From positions 62,001 through 126,000 of the forward strand of contig NZ_ATWL01000007.1 in the NCBI RefSeq assembly GCF_000421225.1: a DNA stretch of 64,000 nt. Direction: 5' to 3'. The position numbers were made by a program, and so were the translations under genes. Shown here piece by piece: positions 25,196 through 33,653 of the stretch. A model generated the notes under the pieces. It did not search any database. It worked only from the letters and a program-made list of their open reading frames with translations, and had not been told where the DNA came from. How positions within the stretch are numbered: position 1 is the first letter of the stretch; every line of letters begins with the position of its first letter. The DNA is from Ruania albidiflava DSM 18029 (GTDB lineage: Bacteria; Actinomycetota; Actinomycetes; Actinomycetales; Beutenbergiaceae).

Positions 25196-25918
25196 ATGGG
25201 CGATACTGAGGACACACCCACAGCGAGGAGCACCGTGAGCAGCGAGCACAGGTCCGGCGACGTCGCGGACGTCGCCGACGACCTCGCTAATGCGGGCGGT
25301 GCCGAAGATGTTGTGGCGGGAACCGGGGCTGGCCGTGTCGCCGCTGTGCGGCGCAGCTACGTGGTGCTGGTGCTGGTCACCGGCGTGCTCGGCACGTTCG
25401 CCTCGCTGGAGCTGATGCTGGACCACATCCGCATCCTCGCCGACCCGGACTTCACCCCTGCCTGCGACATCAACCCGCTGATCGGTTGCGGCATCTTCCT
25501 GGAGAGCTGGCAGGCGAAGGTGTTCGGCATCCCGAACCCGGTGCTCGGCCTGCTCACCTTCCCGGTGGTGCTCACCACCGGGGTGCTGCTCGCCAGCCGG
25601 GTGGCGCTGCCGCGCTGGTACTGGCGGTGCCTGCTGGCCGGCGCCACTCTCGGTATCGCGTTCGTCACCTGGCTGCAGGTCGTGGCGATCACCCAGATCG
25701 GTGCGCTGTGCCCGTACTGCCTGGTGGTCTGGGCCGTGGTGATCCCGTTCTTCGTGCACACTGTGGCCGCGACCATGGCGGGCGGTGCGCTGCCGGCCGG
25801 GGAGGGGCTGCGCTCCTTCGTGACCAAGAACGCCTGGTTGATCACCGCACTGTGGTACCTGCTCGTGGTTGCCGGGGCGCTCCTCGGGCTCGGTGACGCC
25901 TGGCTCACGGTGTTCTGA
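25196..25918 (+). CDS. vitamin K epoxide reductase (VKOR) family protein
   Basis: 240 aa. A charged N-terminus (about 1-45) is followed by four to five spans. The CPYC redox motif is near residue 171, and the partner cysteines lie in the loop ACDINPLIGCG after span 1. Bacterial VKORs reoxidise DsbA-like proteins outside the membrane with menaquinone, replacing DsbB. No DsbA-like exported partner is adjacent; the FrnE-like protein at 6588 is cytosolic. It overlaps the next gene by one base, so the coupling to the DtxR regulator may be transcriptional only. Confidence 0.92.
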   Translation: MGDTEDTPTARSTVSSEHRSGDVADVADDLANAGGAEDVVAGTGAGRVAAVRRSYVVLVLVTGVLGTFASLELMLDHIRILADPDFTPACDINPLIGCGIFLESWQAKVFGIPNPVLGLLTFPVVLTTGVLLASRVALPRWYWRCLLAGATLGIAFVTWLQVVAITQIGALCPYCLVVWAVVIPFFVHTVAATMAGGALPAGEGLRSFVTKNAWLITALWYLLVVAGALLGLGDAWLTVF

Positions 25919-26640
25919 TGGCAGATGTGCACGGCCGGTCCTGCCACGGGCTGGCGCTCCTTCCCGGTGCCCGGTGCCACCACCGGGAGGTCGGACCTGC
26001 TGAGGCGATCTCCCTGGAGGAGGTGGACCTGCCGGAGTCAGTGGTCACCCAGGACTACCTGAAGGCGATCTACAACTTGGGCGAGTGGGGTGAGCCGGGT
26101 GCCACCGCCTCCGAGCTCGCCGCGCGGCTGGGTGTCGGTGCGCCGACAGTGACCGAGAACGTGCAGCGGCTCGCCGCCGCCGGCCTGGTCCACTACCAGC
26201 CCTACCGGCGGGTCACCCTCACTGACGCCGGGCAGCTGGCAGCGTTGGCGATGGTGCGCCGGCACCGGTTGATCGAGACCTACCTGGCCCTCGCGCTGGA
26301 CTACCGCTGGGACGAGGTGCACGAGGACGCCGAACGTCTGGAGCACTCCGCATCCCCGCTGCTGATGCGCCGGATGGACACACACCTCGGCGCGCCGCTG
26401 CGGGACCCGCACGGTGACCCGATCCCCCAGCTGGACGGGCGGGTGGTCACCCCACCAGCGCACCGCCTGGACGACGTTCCCCCGGGTGTGCGGGTGCGGA
26501 TCGCCCGGATCAGCGATACCGAGCCAGACCTGCTGCGCGAGATCACCGGTGCCGGGCTCGGCCTGGACGACGAGCTGGCCGCCGGGGACGGCACGCTGAG
26601 CGCGGCGGCGACTGGTGCGGTCTGGGTGGTGGCGGACTAG
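25918..26640 (+). CDS. DtxR/MntR-family metal-dependent repressor (Mn-type)
   Basis: 240 aa. The N-terminal HTH (TQDYLKAIYNLGEWGE...ASELAARLGVGAPTVTENVQRL), dimerisation and metal-binding helix (HEDAERLEHSAS) and a C-terminal SH3-like part are present. At the position of the DtxR cysteine the motif reads Glu (HEDAE instead of HEEAC), as in MntR-type manganese sensors, so Mn2+ response is predicted. The start is doubtful: about 35 residues before VDLPESVVTQ are unlike the family, and a GTG at 26023 is a plausible alternative. Targets are not visible here. Confidence 0.85.
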   Translation: MADVHGRSCHGLALLPGARCHHREVGPAEAISLEEVDLPESVVTQDYLKAIYNLGEWGEPGATASELAARLGVGAPTVTENVQRLAAAGLVHYQPYRRVTLTDAGQLAALAMVRRHRLIETYLALALDYRWDEVHEDAERLEHSASPLLMRRMDTHLGAPLRDPHGDPIPQLDGRVVTPPAHRLDDVPPGVRVRIARISDTEPDLLREITGAGLGLDDELAAGDGTLSAAATGAVWVVAD

Positions 26641-26775
26641 CGCTCAGCGGCGCTCTGCACTCTCGGTCGGATGCGGTGCCGGTCGCAAAGCGAGCGCTTG
26701 CCGACTGCGTTCTTCGTGCGTATGGTCGAAGTGACGGGCGGCACCGAAGCCGCTCCGAGGGAAATGGGGAGTGTC

Positions 26776-27171
26776 ATGGTCGACAGTGTGAAGACCCGCC
26801 TCTCGTCAGTTGTTGCGGTCCTTCTTTTCGGGGTTGGCGCGGTGGTCGTCACCTCCAGTGCGGCGCAGGCCGACATGCCGGACTGCGGCGTGTATCCGGC
26901 GACTCCGTCGCCGGCTACGAGCGTCATCACGTTCAAATCGACTACGACGTGCGGCTCCACGCCAGAGGCGGCGTACGCACAGGCGAAGCTCGAGGGGGCC
27001 GCGACGAAATTGGCACCGGCGGCCACCTCCAGTTCCGGTACGACGACTCTTGTCTCGTCTTCTTCTAGGTCCTGCACGGTATCGGGATCGTACCGGACTT
27101 ACGGCTGGGGCAACGATATCTACACGAATGTCGAGGAGCGGGCGAGCATGTACACGTATATTTCGTGCTGA
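26776..27171 (+). CDS. small secreted four-cysteine protein, possibly bacteriocin-like
   Basis: 131 aa. A clear signal peptide (basic VKTR, hydrophobic core, SSAAQA) is cut near residue 32. The mature part of about 99 aa is Ser/Thr-rich with Cys37, Cys59, Cys100 and the last residue Cys131, likely two disulfides. The tail YGWGNDIYTNVEERASMYTYISC is aromatic-rich and recalls, from memory only, the end of lactococcin 972 (NLTEKASFYY). Codon use is less GC-rich than that of its neighbours. ATG 26776 has a GGGGAG site. The family is not certain. It overlaps or abuts the lipoprotein gene and precedes an ABC efflux set. Confidence 0.7.
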   Translation: MVDSVKTRLSSVVAVLLFGVGAVVVTSSAAQADMPDCGVYPATPSPATSVITFKSTTTCGSTPEAAYAQAKLEGAATKLAPAATSSSGTTTLVSSSSRSCTVSGSYRTYGWGNDIYTNVEERASMYTYISC

Positions 27172-27727
27172 GTCTGCGTTGCGAACCCCGTTCTTGGGCC
27201 ACTTCGGCGCGCTCGTATTTGTGATTGGCGTACTCGCGGGTTGTTCGATCACGCGGGGTGAACCTGAGCCTAGCGTTCCAGCGCCGTATACGGGTGGGCC
27301 GATCTCTGAGGCGGAGTATGTGCGGATCGTAGCCTCGATTCGCGAGTGCATGATCCGCGAGGGTTATGAGGTTGGTCCGGTGGAGATGCGTCCCGATGGA
27401 ATCTCGTACGGTTTTGCCGTTACCGGTGGCGCTCCCGGCGATATGTCCGCGCATGACGATCGGTTAGCGTGCGAGGCGAATTTCAACCTGCCACAAGCCG
27501 AGGTGGCGTATGTGAATCAGCACACGTTGACCGGTGCAGAACGTGAGCGCACCTTTGCGGAGTTTGTGGCGTGCATGGACGAGGCGGGCTTCCCTGGCGT
27601 GACGTCCAGTGACACGATCCAGGGGATCAACGAGCGAGTCGTGGCCACACAGGGGTCGGCGAAGTTCGATGAGGGTGTGATCTGTCTGGACCAGTACGGC
27701 GGGCGACTATATGGGGCGAACCGATAG
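27128..27727 (+). CDS. cysteine-containing secreted lipoprotein
   Basis: 199 aa from ATG 27128, or about 182 aa from the TTG at 27179, which gives a cleaner signal peptide (MRTPFLGHFG...GVLAGC). The lipobox LAGC is followed by SITRGEPEP. The mature part has four more cysteines in RECMIREGY, RLACEANF, VACMDEAGF and VICLDQYG, likely two disulfides, with a repeated C-M-x-E-x-G pattern. No known family. Base composition is lower in GC than neighbouring genes. From ATG 27128 it overlaps the previous gene by 44 bases; its TAG overlaps the GTG of the next gene. Confidence 0.72.
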   Translation: MSRSGRACTRIFRAESALRTPFLGHFGALVFVIGVLAGCSITRGEPEPSVPAPYTGGPISEAEYVRIVASIRECMIREGYEVGPVEMRPDGISYGFAVTGGAPGDMSAHDDRLACEANFNLPQAEVAYVNQHTLTGAERERTFAEFVACMDEAGFPGVTSSDTIQGINERVVATQGSAKFDEGVICLDQYGGRLYGANR

Positions 27728-28800
27728 TGCGGCGTGCGGGGCGGGGCTACCTGATGCTGGTGGGTGTGCTCGTGATCGGCGCGGTCGTCGCCACCTGGGT
27801 GCTGGTTCGTGGTAGTGCAAGCGACCTGAAGGAGCTGACCCCGCAGGATCGTGCGGTCCTGGTTCCCGTGCAGGAGACCACGGTGGACTTCTCCGCACCG
27901 GCGACCCTGTCGGCCCAGGTGGCCCCGGGACGGAGCATCCCTGCGCCGCCGCTGGCCGGCACGGTCACCGGGGTCGAGGTGGCGCCGGGCGATGTGCTCA
28001 GCGGCGAGGAGAAGCTCTACGCGGTCGATGGTGTGCCGGTGGTGGCCTACTCCGACGAGGGAGTGCTGTTCCGCCCGCTGAGTCGCGGCGATCGCGGTCC
28101 GGACGTCGCCACCGCACAACGTTTCCTGAACAGCCTGCTCGATGCCGATCTGGACGATGATGGCGTGTTCGGCACCACCACCCGGTCCGCGGTACAGGAC
28201 TACGAGCGCCGGATCGGCGTCCAGGACCCCACCGGTGTTCTCGATCCCGGATGGTTCGCACACCTGCCCACTGAGTCGTTCGAGGTCGCTGAGGTGGACG
28301 TCCAGGCCGGGGCACCCGCTCCGGCCGCCGGTCAGCCGGTGGCCACCGGTACCGCGTCCCTGGCGGATGTCACGATGACCAGCGCCTCCGCCGGCCCGGC
28401 CGGCGAGTATGAGCTGCTGGTGCGGGGTGAGGCGGTGCCGGTGGAGCGCGCCGAGGACGGCAGCTGGCAGGTGACCGATCTGGACGCCGCAGCATCGGTG
28501 GTGCTCGCCGATGCCGGTGCCGTCGACCAGGTGTCTGTCACCGGGCAGGTCCGGTTGCTCGACGGACAGGCGGGCCAGGCGGTGCCAGCGGCCGCCATCA
28601 TCACCGACTCGACCGATAGCACCTGTGTGGCAGCGACGACCTCGAGCACCATCGATGGCGCGTCTGACCTTGCCGTGGTGGAGGTGCTCGGCAGCTCTGT
28701 CGACGGCCTGGCACAGCTTCGCCCCACGCTCCCCGAGGGCGCGCGTGTGCTGGTGAACCCTGTGCCCGTGCTCGGAGACGTGACATGTCCCTCGAGCTGA
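27727..28800 (+). CDS. membrane-fusion/adaptor protein with peptidoglycan-binding domain
   Basis: 357 aa. One N-terminal span (residues about 10-28) leads into an HlyD-like adaptor: a barrel-hybrid half (VDFSAPATLSAQVAPGRSI..., GTVTGVEVAPGDVLSGEEKLY), then an inserted PG_binding_1 domain (about 120-165, LSRGDRGPDVATAQRFLN to YERRIGV) carrying a DADLDDDG acidic loop, then the second barrel half (VATGTASLADV, AVPAAAIITD). This design links an ABC exporter to the cell wall in actinobacteria. The gene shares bases with both neighbours: one with the lipoprotein and 16 with the ATPase gene. Confidence 0.85.
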   Translation: MRRAGRGYLMLVGVLVIGAVVATWVLVRGSASDLKELTPQDRAVLVPVQETTVDFSAPATLSAQVAPGRSIPAPPLAGTVTGVEVAPGDVLSGEEKLYAVDGVPVVAYSDEGVLFRPLSRGDRGPDVATAQRFLNSLLDADLDDDGVFGTTTRSAVQDYERRIGVQDPTGVLDPGWFAHLPTESFEVAEVDVQAGAPAPAAGQPVATGTASLADVTMTSASAGPAGEYELLVRGEAVPVERAEDGSWQVTDLDAAASVVLADAGAVDQVSVTGQVRLLDGQAGQAVPAAAIITDSTDSTCVAATTSSTIDGASDLAVVEVLGSSVDGLAQLRPTLPEGARVLVNPVPVLGDVTCPSS

Positions 28801-29471
28801 CGGGCATCTCCGTGCGCTACCGGGGCGCGGTGCGTCCGGTGCTCTCCGACTGGGACCTGCGGGTGCCGGCCGGGGAGTCGGTGGCCTTGATCGGTCCTTC
28901 GGGGGCGGGGAAGTCCACGGCACTGGCGGTGGCCGGGCTGTTGCTGGCACCGGACGCTGGGCAGGTGCGGATCGCCGGACAGGTGCGCACCACCCGGGAT
29001 GCGGCGCTCGTGCTCGGCCAGGAGGTGGGTTTGGTGCTGCAGAGCGTGAACCTGCTACCGGCTAGATCTGCTGTGGACAACGTGATGCTGCCCGCGCTGG
29101 TCAGCGGCGGCACGCGTGCTCGAGCCCGGCCCCGAGCAGTCGACCTGCTGGCCTCGGTGGGGATCACCGAGCCGGAACAGCGCGCCCGCACCCTGTCCGG
29201 CGGGCAGGCGCAGCGCGTGGGGGTCGCACGGGCGCTGATGGTCGCCCCCGCCGTGCTGATCGCCGACGAACCGACCGCCAACCTGGACCTGGTCACCGGC
29301 CGGGAGATCGCGCGCGCACTGCTGCGGGCAGCCGAAGGCACCACAGTGCTGCTGGCCACCCATGATCCCGAGGTTGCCGCGATGGCCGACCGGGTGGTCG
29401 AGCTGCGACCGGCCACCGACCACGCTGCCAGGGACGGCACCGATCCGGAGCAGCGCCGTGTGGCGTCCTGA
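28785..29471 (+). CDS. ABC transporter ATP-binding protein (MacB/LolD type)
   Basis: 228 aa, one complete NBD: Walker A GPSGAGKST (about residue 38), Q-loop VLQSVNLLP, signature LSGGQAQRV, Walker B VLIADEPTANLDL (catalytic Glu present) and H-loop ATHDP. It overlaps the adaptor gene by 16 bases and its 3' end overlaps the permease start by 14. Together the three products should make a MacB-like exporter that moves a peptide or lipid already outside the membrane. Confidence 0.92.
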   Translation: MSLELTGISVRYRGAVRPVLSDWDLRVPAGESVALIGPSGAGKSTALAVAGLLLAPDAGQVRIAGQVRTTRDAALVLGQEVGLVLQSVNLLPARSAVDNVMLPALVSGGTRARARPRAVDLLASVGITEPEQRARTLSGGQAQRVGVARALMVAPAVLIADEPTANLDLVTGREIARALLRAAEGTTVLLATHDPEVAAMADRVVELRPATDHAARDGTDPEQRRVAS

Positions 29472-30507
29472 CCAGCTCCTCGGTGAGGCGCTGCGCAACC
29501 TCGGCACGGCGCACCGCATCCTCGGCGTGGTGATCGCGCTCGTGCTCGCCGGCGTGAGCGGGTACGTCATCGTCCAGGCCGACCGGGCGCTCAACCAGGA
29601 GGAGCAGCTCCGGGCAGCCGGATCGCTGGTGTGGGTGGCCACCGCGACCGACGAGACCGTCCCGCTCTCCGGAGCTGTATGCACCCGGGCGGGTGCTTGG
29701 CCGGGCGTGGCGGCGGCCGGAGGGCTGGCGGTGCGCTCACCCGGACCGTTGTATGCCTACCACGGGGGCCTGGAGCTCCCCGTCCAGGCGGTGACACCCG
29801 GAGCGGTCCAGGTGTTCCTCCCCGAAGCACCGTGGGCCATGCCGACCGTCGGCGGCGAGCTGGTCCAGACCGGCCAGGTCGGGGCAGGGCAGTGGCTGCT
29901 GGCCGCGGACGGGAGCAGAGCGGTGCGCCCCGAGCACCAGGTGGAGCAGGCACCAGTGAGCGTCCTCACCTCCAACGTCACCACAATGGTCCTGGCCGAC
30001 ACACCGGTCAGCACCTGCTGGGTGCGGATGCAGCCCGGAGCCGTGTCGGCCGGAGGTGATGTGCTCGCGGCCGCGTTCCCGGGTGGGACCGCGACCATCG
30101 CCCGTTTCCTGCCGGAGGCCACCGGGGTGCTCACGCCTGCGCAGCAGTGGCAGGCGGCACTCGCCCTGCAGCCGTGGCTCATCGGCGCCCTGATGATCAC
30201 CGCCGCCGTGCTGCTGGTGTCCTGGTCGCGGCGGAGTCAGCTCGCTGTCTACCGCACGTTCGGCACGCCACGAACCGTAGTCATGGTCATGCTCGCCGCG
30301 GAGCTGGTGCTCATTGCCCTCCCCGCCGGCGCAGCAGCGGCGCTGGCGGCGACCATCACCGCCGCCGCCACCGGGGTACCCCTCCAGGTGCTGGGCATCG
30401 CGGCACGCTACGCCGCGGCCGCGCTGCTGATCGGGACGGCTGCCAGCACCCTGCTGGCCGCCACCCTGCTGCGCGGCAGCCTGACCGAGACCCTCCGGGA
30501 CCGCTAG
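29458..30507 (+). CDS. ABC transporter permease (MacB/FtsX-like)
   Basis: 349 aa. A span near the N-terminus (HRILGVVIALVLAGVSGYVIV, about 15-37) is followed by a large extracellular domain of about 200 residues and three C-terminal spans (about 240-260, 275-305, 315-340), the MacB/FtsX topology. Two cysteines of the outer domain (SGAVCTR and VSTCWVRM) may form a disulfide. GTG 29458 is chosen because upstream residues read as out-of-frame ATPase coding sequence. It ends four bases inside the convergent larB gene. Confidence 0.85.
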   Translation: MWRPDQLLGEALRNLGTAHRILGVVIALVLAGVSGYVIVQADRALNQEEQLRAAGSLVWVATATDETVPLSGAVCTRAGAWPGVAAAGGLAVRSPGPLYAYHGGLELPVQAVTPGAVQVFLPEAPWAMPTVGGELVQTGQVGAGQWLLAADGSRAVRPEHQVEQAPVSVLTSNVTTMVLADTPVSTCWVRMQPGAVSAGGDVLAAAFPGGTATIARFLPEATGVLTPAQQWQAALALQPWLIGALMITAAVLLVSWSRRSQLAVYRTFGTPRTVVMVMLAAELVLIALPAGAAAALAATITAAATGVPLQVLGIAARYAAAALLIGTAASTLLAATLLRGSLTETLRDR

Positions 30508-31190
30508 CCCCCGCGCGGTGCGGCGGCGATCTGCGCCGCCAGGTGGCCGGCCCCGTAGCCGTTGTCGATGTTTACTACCGCGACCCCCGGCGCGCAGGCG
30601 TTCAGCATCGTCAGCAGCGGGGCGATCCCACCGAAGGCCGCCCCGTAGCCGACCGAGGTGGGCAGCGCCACCACCGGTACCTCCACCAGCCCGGCGACCA
30701 CTGAAGGCAGCGCACCGTCCATGCCCGCGGCCACGATGATCGCATCCGCGTCACGCAGGTCCTCCATCCGCGCGAGCAGCCGGTGCAGCCCGGCCACCCC
30801 GACGTCGGCGACCAGCTCGCTGCGGCGGCCCAGGTAGCGGGCACTCAGCTGCGCCTCCCGAGCCACCGGCAGGTCGGAGGTGCCCGCGGTCAGGGTGAGC
30901 ACCAGGCCGCCGGTCGGCGGTGGCGGATCCGCCGGCCAGGCGAGCAGCCGGGCGTCCGGGTGATGCACTGCGTCCGGTAGCACTGCGAGCACAGCAGTGG
31001 CCTGCTCGGCACGGGCCCGGGTGAACAGGGTGCTGCACGCACCGCCGGTCTCACGCAGCTGGGTGGCGATCGCGGTGAGCTGCTCGATGGACTTGCCCTC
31101 GCAGTAGACCGCCTCCGGGTAGCCGCGGCGGCGGTACCGGCCGGTGTCCAGGTTCGCCACGCCGTCGATGCCGGGCCGCTGACTGGTCAT
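30504..31190 (-). CDS. larB: nickel-pincer cofactor biosynthesis protein LarB
   Basis: 228 aa. A PurE-like (AIR carboxylase) C-terminal fold with the conserved ADAIIVAAGMDGALPSVVAGLV and LPTSVGYGAAFGGIAPLL is preceded by the LarB-specific N-terminus (RRRGYPEAVYCEGKS). LarB carboxylates nicotinic acid adenine dinucleotide, the first step towards the nickel-pincer nucleotide cofactor. It overlaps larE by 4 bases. LarC and the LarA racemase are not in the window. Confidence 0.93.
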   Translation of the reverse strand: MTSQRPGIDGVANLDTGRYRRRGYPEAVYCEGKSIEQLTAIATQLRETGGACSTLFTRARAEQATAVLAVLPDAVHHPDARLLAWPADPPPPTGGLVLTLTAGTSDLPVAREAQLSARYLGRRSELVADVGVAGLHRLLARMEDLRDADAIIVAAGMDGALPSVVAGLVEVPVVALPTSVGYGAAFGGIAPLLTMLNACAPGVAVVNIDNGYGAGHLAAQIAAAPRGG

Positions 31191-32107
31191 GACACCGGCT
31201 TGGGCACCGGCGTGCCGGGGGCACCGGTGCGGCCGGCGTTCAGGATCGACATGGTGAACGCCCCGGACTGGATACCGCGCAGGTCCACTGCTGCGAAGCG
31301 GAAGCCGGCACCGGTGACCAGCTCGTGGATCGCCGACCGCAGCGCCGGCGTCGCGGCCCGCTCGATCTCCTCGGGTACCAGCTCGATCCGGGCGATCTGG
31401 TCGTGGTGGCGCACCCGGGAGTCACTGAAGCCCAGGCGCCTGAGCCCGGCCTCCACCTCCTCCACCTGGTGCAGCTTCTCCGGGGTCACCTCGTGACCGT
31501 GCGGGATGCGGGAGGCCAGGCACGGTGCGGCCGGCTTGTCCGCGCACGGCAGTGCCATCGCCCGGGCGATCTGGCGCACCACCGCCTTGCTGGCACCAGC
31601 CTCGGCCAGCGGGCGCAGCACCCGGTGGTTCGTCGCCGCCCGGGCACCAGGCCGGTCCGGGCGGCGGGCGTCGTCGGCGTTCTCCCCATAGGCGACCGCC
31701 GCCAGCGCGTGCTCAGTGACCACCTCGTCGGAGATGCGGGTGAACAGCTCGTCCTTGCAGAAGAAGCACCGGTCCACATCGTTGGCGCGGTACCCGGTAC
31801 TGTCCTGCTCGTGTGTGGCCACCTCCACCACCCGGGCGCCGATCACCGCCGCCACCTCGTGCGCCGCAGCACGCTCGTCAGCGGCCAGGCTGGGCGAGAT
31901 GCCCAGGATCGCCACCACCTGCTCAGGTCCCAGCTCGGCCACCGCCAGGGCGAGCAGCACCGCCGAGTCCACCCCGCCGGAGTAGGCAACCCCCACCCGG
32001 CCGGCCCCGGCCATCGCCGCCCGAGCGCGGGCGGCGATGGCCGCTGCGTCCGGTTCGAGCCCGGCCAGGGCCTCGCGCAGGCTGCTGCTCACCGGCGGAG
32101 TGGTCAT
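31187..32107 (-). CDS. larE: ATP-dependent sacrificial sulfur transferase LarE
   Basis: 306 aa. The PP-loop SGGVDS (residues 43-48) activates the substrate carboxyl with ATP. CFFCKDELF and KPAAPCLASRIPHG are family hallmarks; Cys196 in PCLASR corresponds to the cysteine sacrificed as sulfur donor in Lactiplantibacillus LarE. It converts LarB-carboxylated pyridinium into the thiolated pincer precursor. It lies 5 nt after gnd and overlaps larB (ATGA), so the three share a transcript. Confidence 0.94.
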   Translation of the reverse strand: MTTPPVSSSLREALAGLEPDAAAIAARARAAMAGAGRVGVAYSGGVDSAVLLALAVAELGPEQVVAILGISPSLAADERAAAHEVAAVIGARVVEVATHEQDSTGYRANDVDRCFFCKDELFTRISDEVVTEHALAAVAYGENADDARRPDRPGARAATNHRVLRPLAEAGASKAVVRQIARAMALPCADKPAAPCLASRIPHGHEVTPEKLHQVEEVEAGLRRLGFSDSRVRHHDQIARIELVPEEIERAATPALRSAIHELVTGAGFRFAAVDLRGIQSGAFTMSILNAGRTGAPGTPVPKPVS

Positions 32108-32112
32108 CAGAC

Positions 32113-33555
32113 TCAGTCCAGCTTCGTCTCGCTACGGTCAGCGGACCACTCGGTGTGGAACGTGCCCTCAGCGTCGGTTCGCTGGTAGGTGTGCGCACCG
32201 AAGTAGTCCCGCTGCCCCTGGATCAGCGCCGCAGGCAGACGCTGCGCGCGCACCTGGTCCAGATAGGCCAGCGCAGCCGCGAACCCAGGCACTGGCACCC
32301 CTGCCTGCATGGCCGTGCCGATCGCCCGCCGTGCGCCCTCGTTCGCCTCGGCGATGCCGTCGATGATGCTCGGTGCGGCGAGCAGCGTGGGCAGGTTGTG
32401 CCCGGCGTACTCCGCGCGGATCCGCTCCAGCAGGCGGGCCCGGATGATGCAGCCGGCCCGCCACAGGGAGGCCACCGACGCCACGTCGATGTTCCAGTCG
32501 TAGGTCAGGCTCGCAGTGCGGATCAGGTCCAGCCCCTGGGCGTAGGCGACCACCTTCGCCGTCCACAGCGCCTTGCGCACGTCCTCCACCAGCTGGGCGC
32601 GGTCCGCCGGGTCGAAGGAGTGTGCCGGCCCGGGCACGTGCTCCTGCCCAGCGGCACGCAGGTCCGCGTGCCCGGAGACCGAGCGTGCGAACACGGACTC
32701 GGCGATCGTGTTCACCGGAACGCCCAGCTCCAGAGCGATCTGCACCGTCCACCGGCCGGTGCCCTTCTGCCCTGCGGAGTCGGCGATCACGTCCACCAGC
32801 GCCTTCCCGGTCTTCGCATCCACCTGGTCCAGCACCTCGGAGGTGATCTCGATCAGGTAGGAGTCCAGGTCGCCGGTGTTCCACTGGCGGAACGTCGCGG
32901 AGATCTCCTCGATGCTCAGTCCTGCAGATCGCAGCACGTCGTAGGCCTCGGCGATGAACTCCATGTCGGCGTACTCGATGCCGTTGTGCACCATCTTCAC
33001 GAAGTGCCCGGCACCGTCGGGGCCGATGTGTGCGCAGCACGGCTCGCCGTCGTACTTGGCGGAGATGTCCTCCAGCAGCGGGCCGATCGCCTTGTACCCC
33101 TCGGCAGACCCACCGGGCATGATCGAGGGCCCGTTCAGCGCACCCTCCTCACCACCGGAGATGCCCACGCCGAAGAAGTGCAGGCCCTTCTCCCGCAGTG
33201 CGGCCTCCCGCCGGCGGGTGTCCTCGTAGTGCGCGTTCCCGCCGTCCACCACGATGTCGCCCGGCTCGAGCAGCTCGGCCAGGGCGTCGATCGTGGCGTC
33301 GGTGCCCTTGCCGGCCTGCACCATGATCACCACCCGGCGCGGGCGCTCCAGGCTGGCGACGAAGTCGGCGAGCTCAGTGGCCGGCACGAAACCCTCGTCA
33401 CCGTAGGCAGCCATCAGCTCCTCGGTGCGGGCCGCGGTGCGGTTGTACACCGCCACCGTGTAGCCGTGGTGGGCGAAGTTGCGGGCCAGGTTGCGGCCCA
33501 TCACCGCGAGGCCGACAACGCCGACCTGGGCGGTGGCTGCAGGGGTGCTGGTCAT
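32113..33555 (-). CDS. gnd: 6-phosphogluconate dehydrogenase, decarboxylating
   Basis: 480 aa, the long tetrameric NADP-type. The N-terminal VGVVGLAVMGRNLARNFA, catalytic GDIVVDGGNAHYEDT, signature MPGGSAEGY...VKMVHNGIEYADM and the all-helical C-terminus (GTGRWTVQIALELGVPVNTIAESVFAR) are complete. It oxidises 6-phosphogluconate to ribulose 5-phosphate and CO2. ATG 33555 has the site GGAAGGACC. Its place after the sugar isomerase and Gfo/Idh genes suggests it handles 6-phosphogluconate derived from sugar acids as well as the oxidative pentose pathway. Confidence 0.97.
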   Translation of the reverse strand: MTSTPAATAQVGVVGLAVMGRNLARNFAHHGYTVAVYNRTAARTEELMAAYGDEGFVPATELADFVASLERPRRVVIMVQAGKGTDATIDALAELLEPGDIVVDGGNAHYEDTRRREAALREKGLHFFGVGISGGEEGALNGPSIMPGGSAEGYKAIGPLLEDISAKYDGEPCCAHIGPDGAGHFVKMVHNGIEYADMEFIAEAYDVLRSAGLSIEEISATFRQWNTGDLDSYLIEITSEVLDQVDAKTGKALVDVIADSAGQKGTGRWTVQIALELGVPVNTIAESVFARSVSGHADLRAAGQEHVPGPAHSFDPADRAQLVEDVRKALWTAKVVAYAQGLDLIRTASLTYDWNIDVASVASLWRAGCIIRARLLERIRAEYAGHNLPTLLAAPSIIDGIAEANEGARRAIGTAMQAGVPVPGFAAALAYLDQVRAQRLPAALIQGQRDYFGAHTYQRTDAEGTFHTEWSADRSETKLD

Positions 33556-33606
33556 AGGTGGTCCTTCCGGATCGGTCCGTTCAAGGCTTGTCGGTACGCC
33601 CCGATC

Positions 33607-33621
33607 GTGCCAGGTTGGCAC
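33607..33621. promoter_or_regulatory. perfect inverted repeat upstream of gnd
   Basis: GTGCCA-GGT-TGGCAC is a perfect 6-3-6 repeat about 52 bp before the gnd start, in the 98-bp gap after the Gfo/Idh gene. It may be an operator or a weak hairpin. Confidence 0.35.
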
Positions 33622-33653
33622 TCCGCGGTGCGCGGCTGTCTCATCGGCGCGGG

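Noticed and set aside
6588-25918. FrnE-like protein and VKOR as a DsbA/DsbB-type redox pair
   Set aside because: The FrnE-like protein lacks a signal peptide and lies 18 kb away, so no functional pairing is supported.
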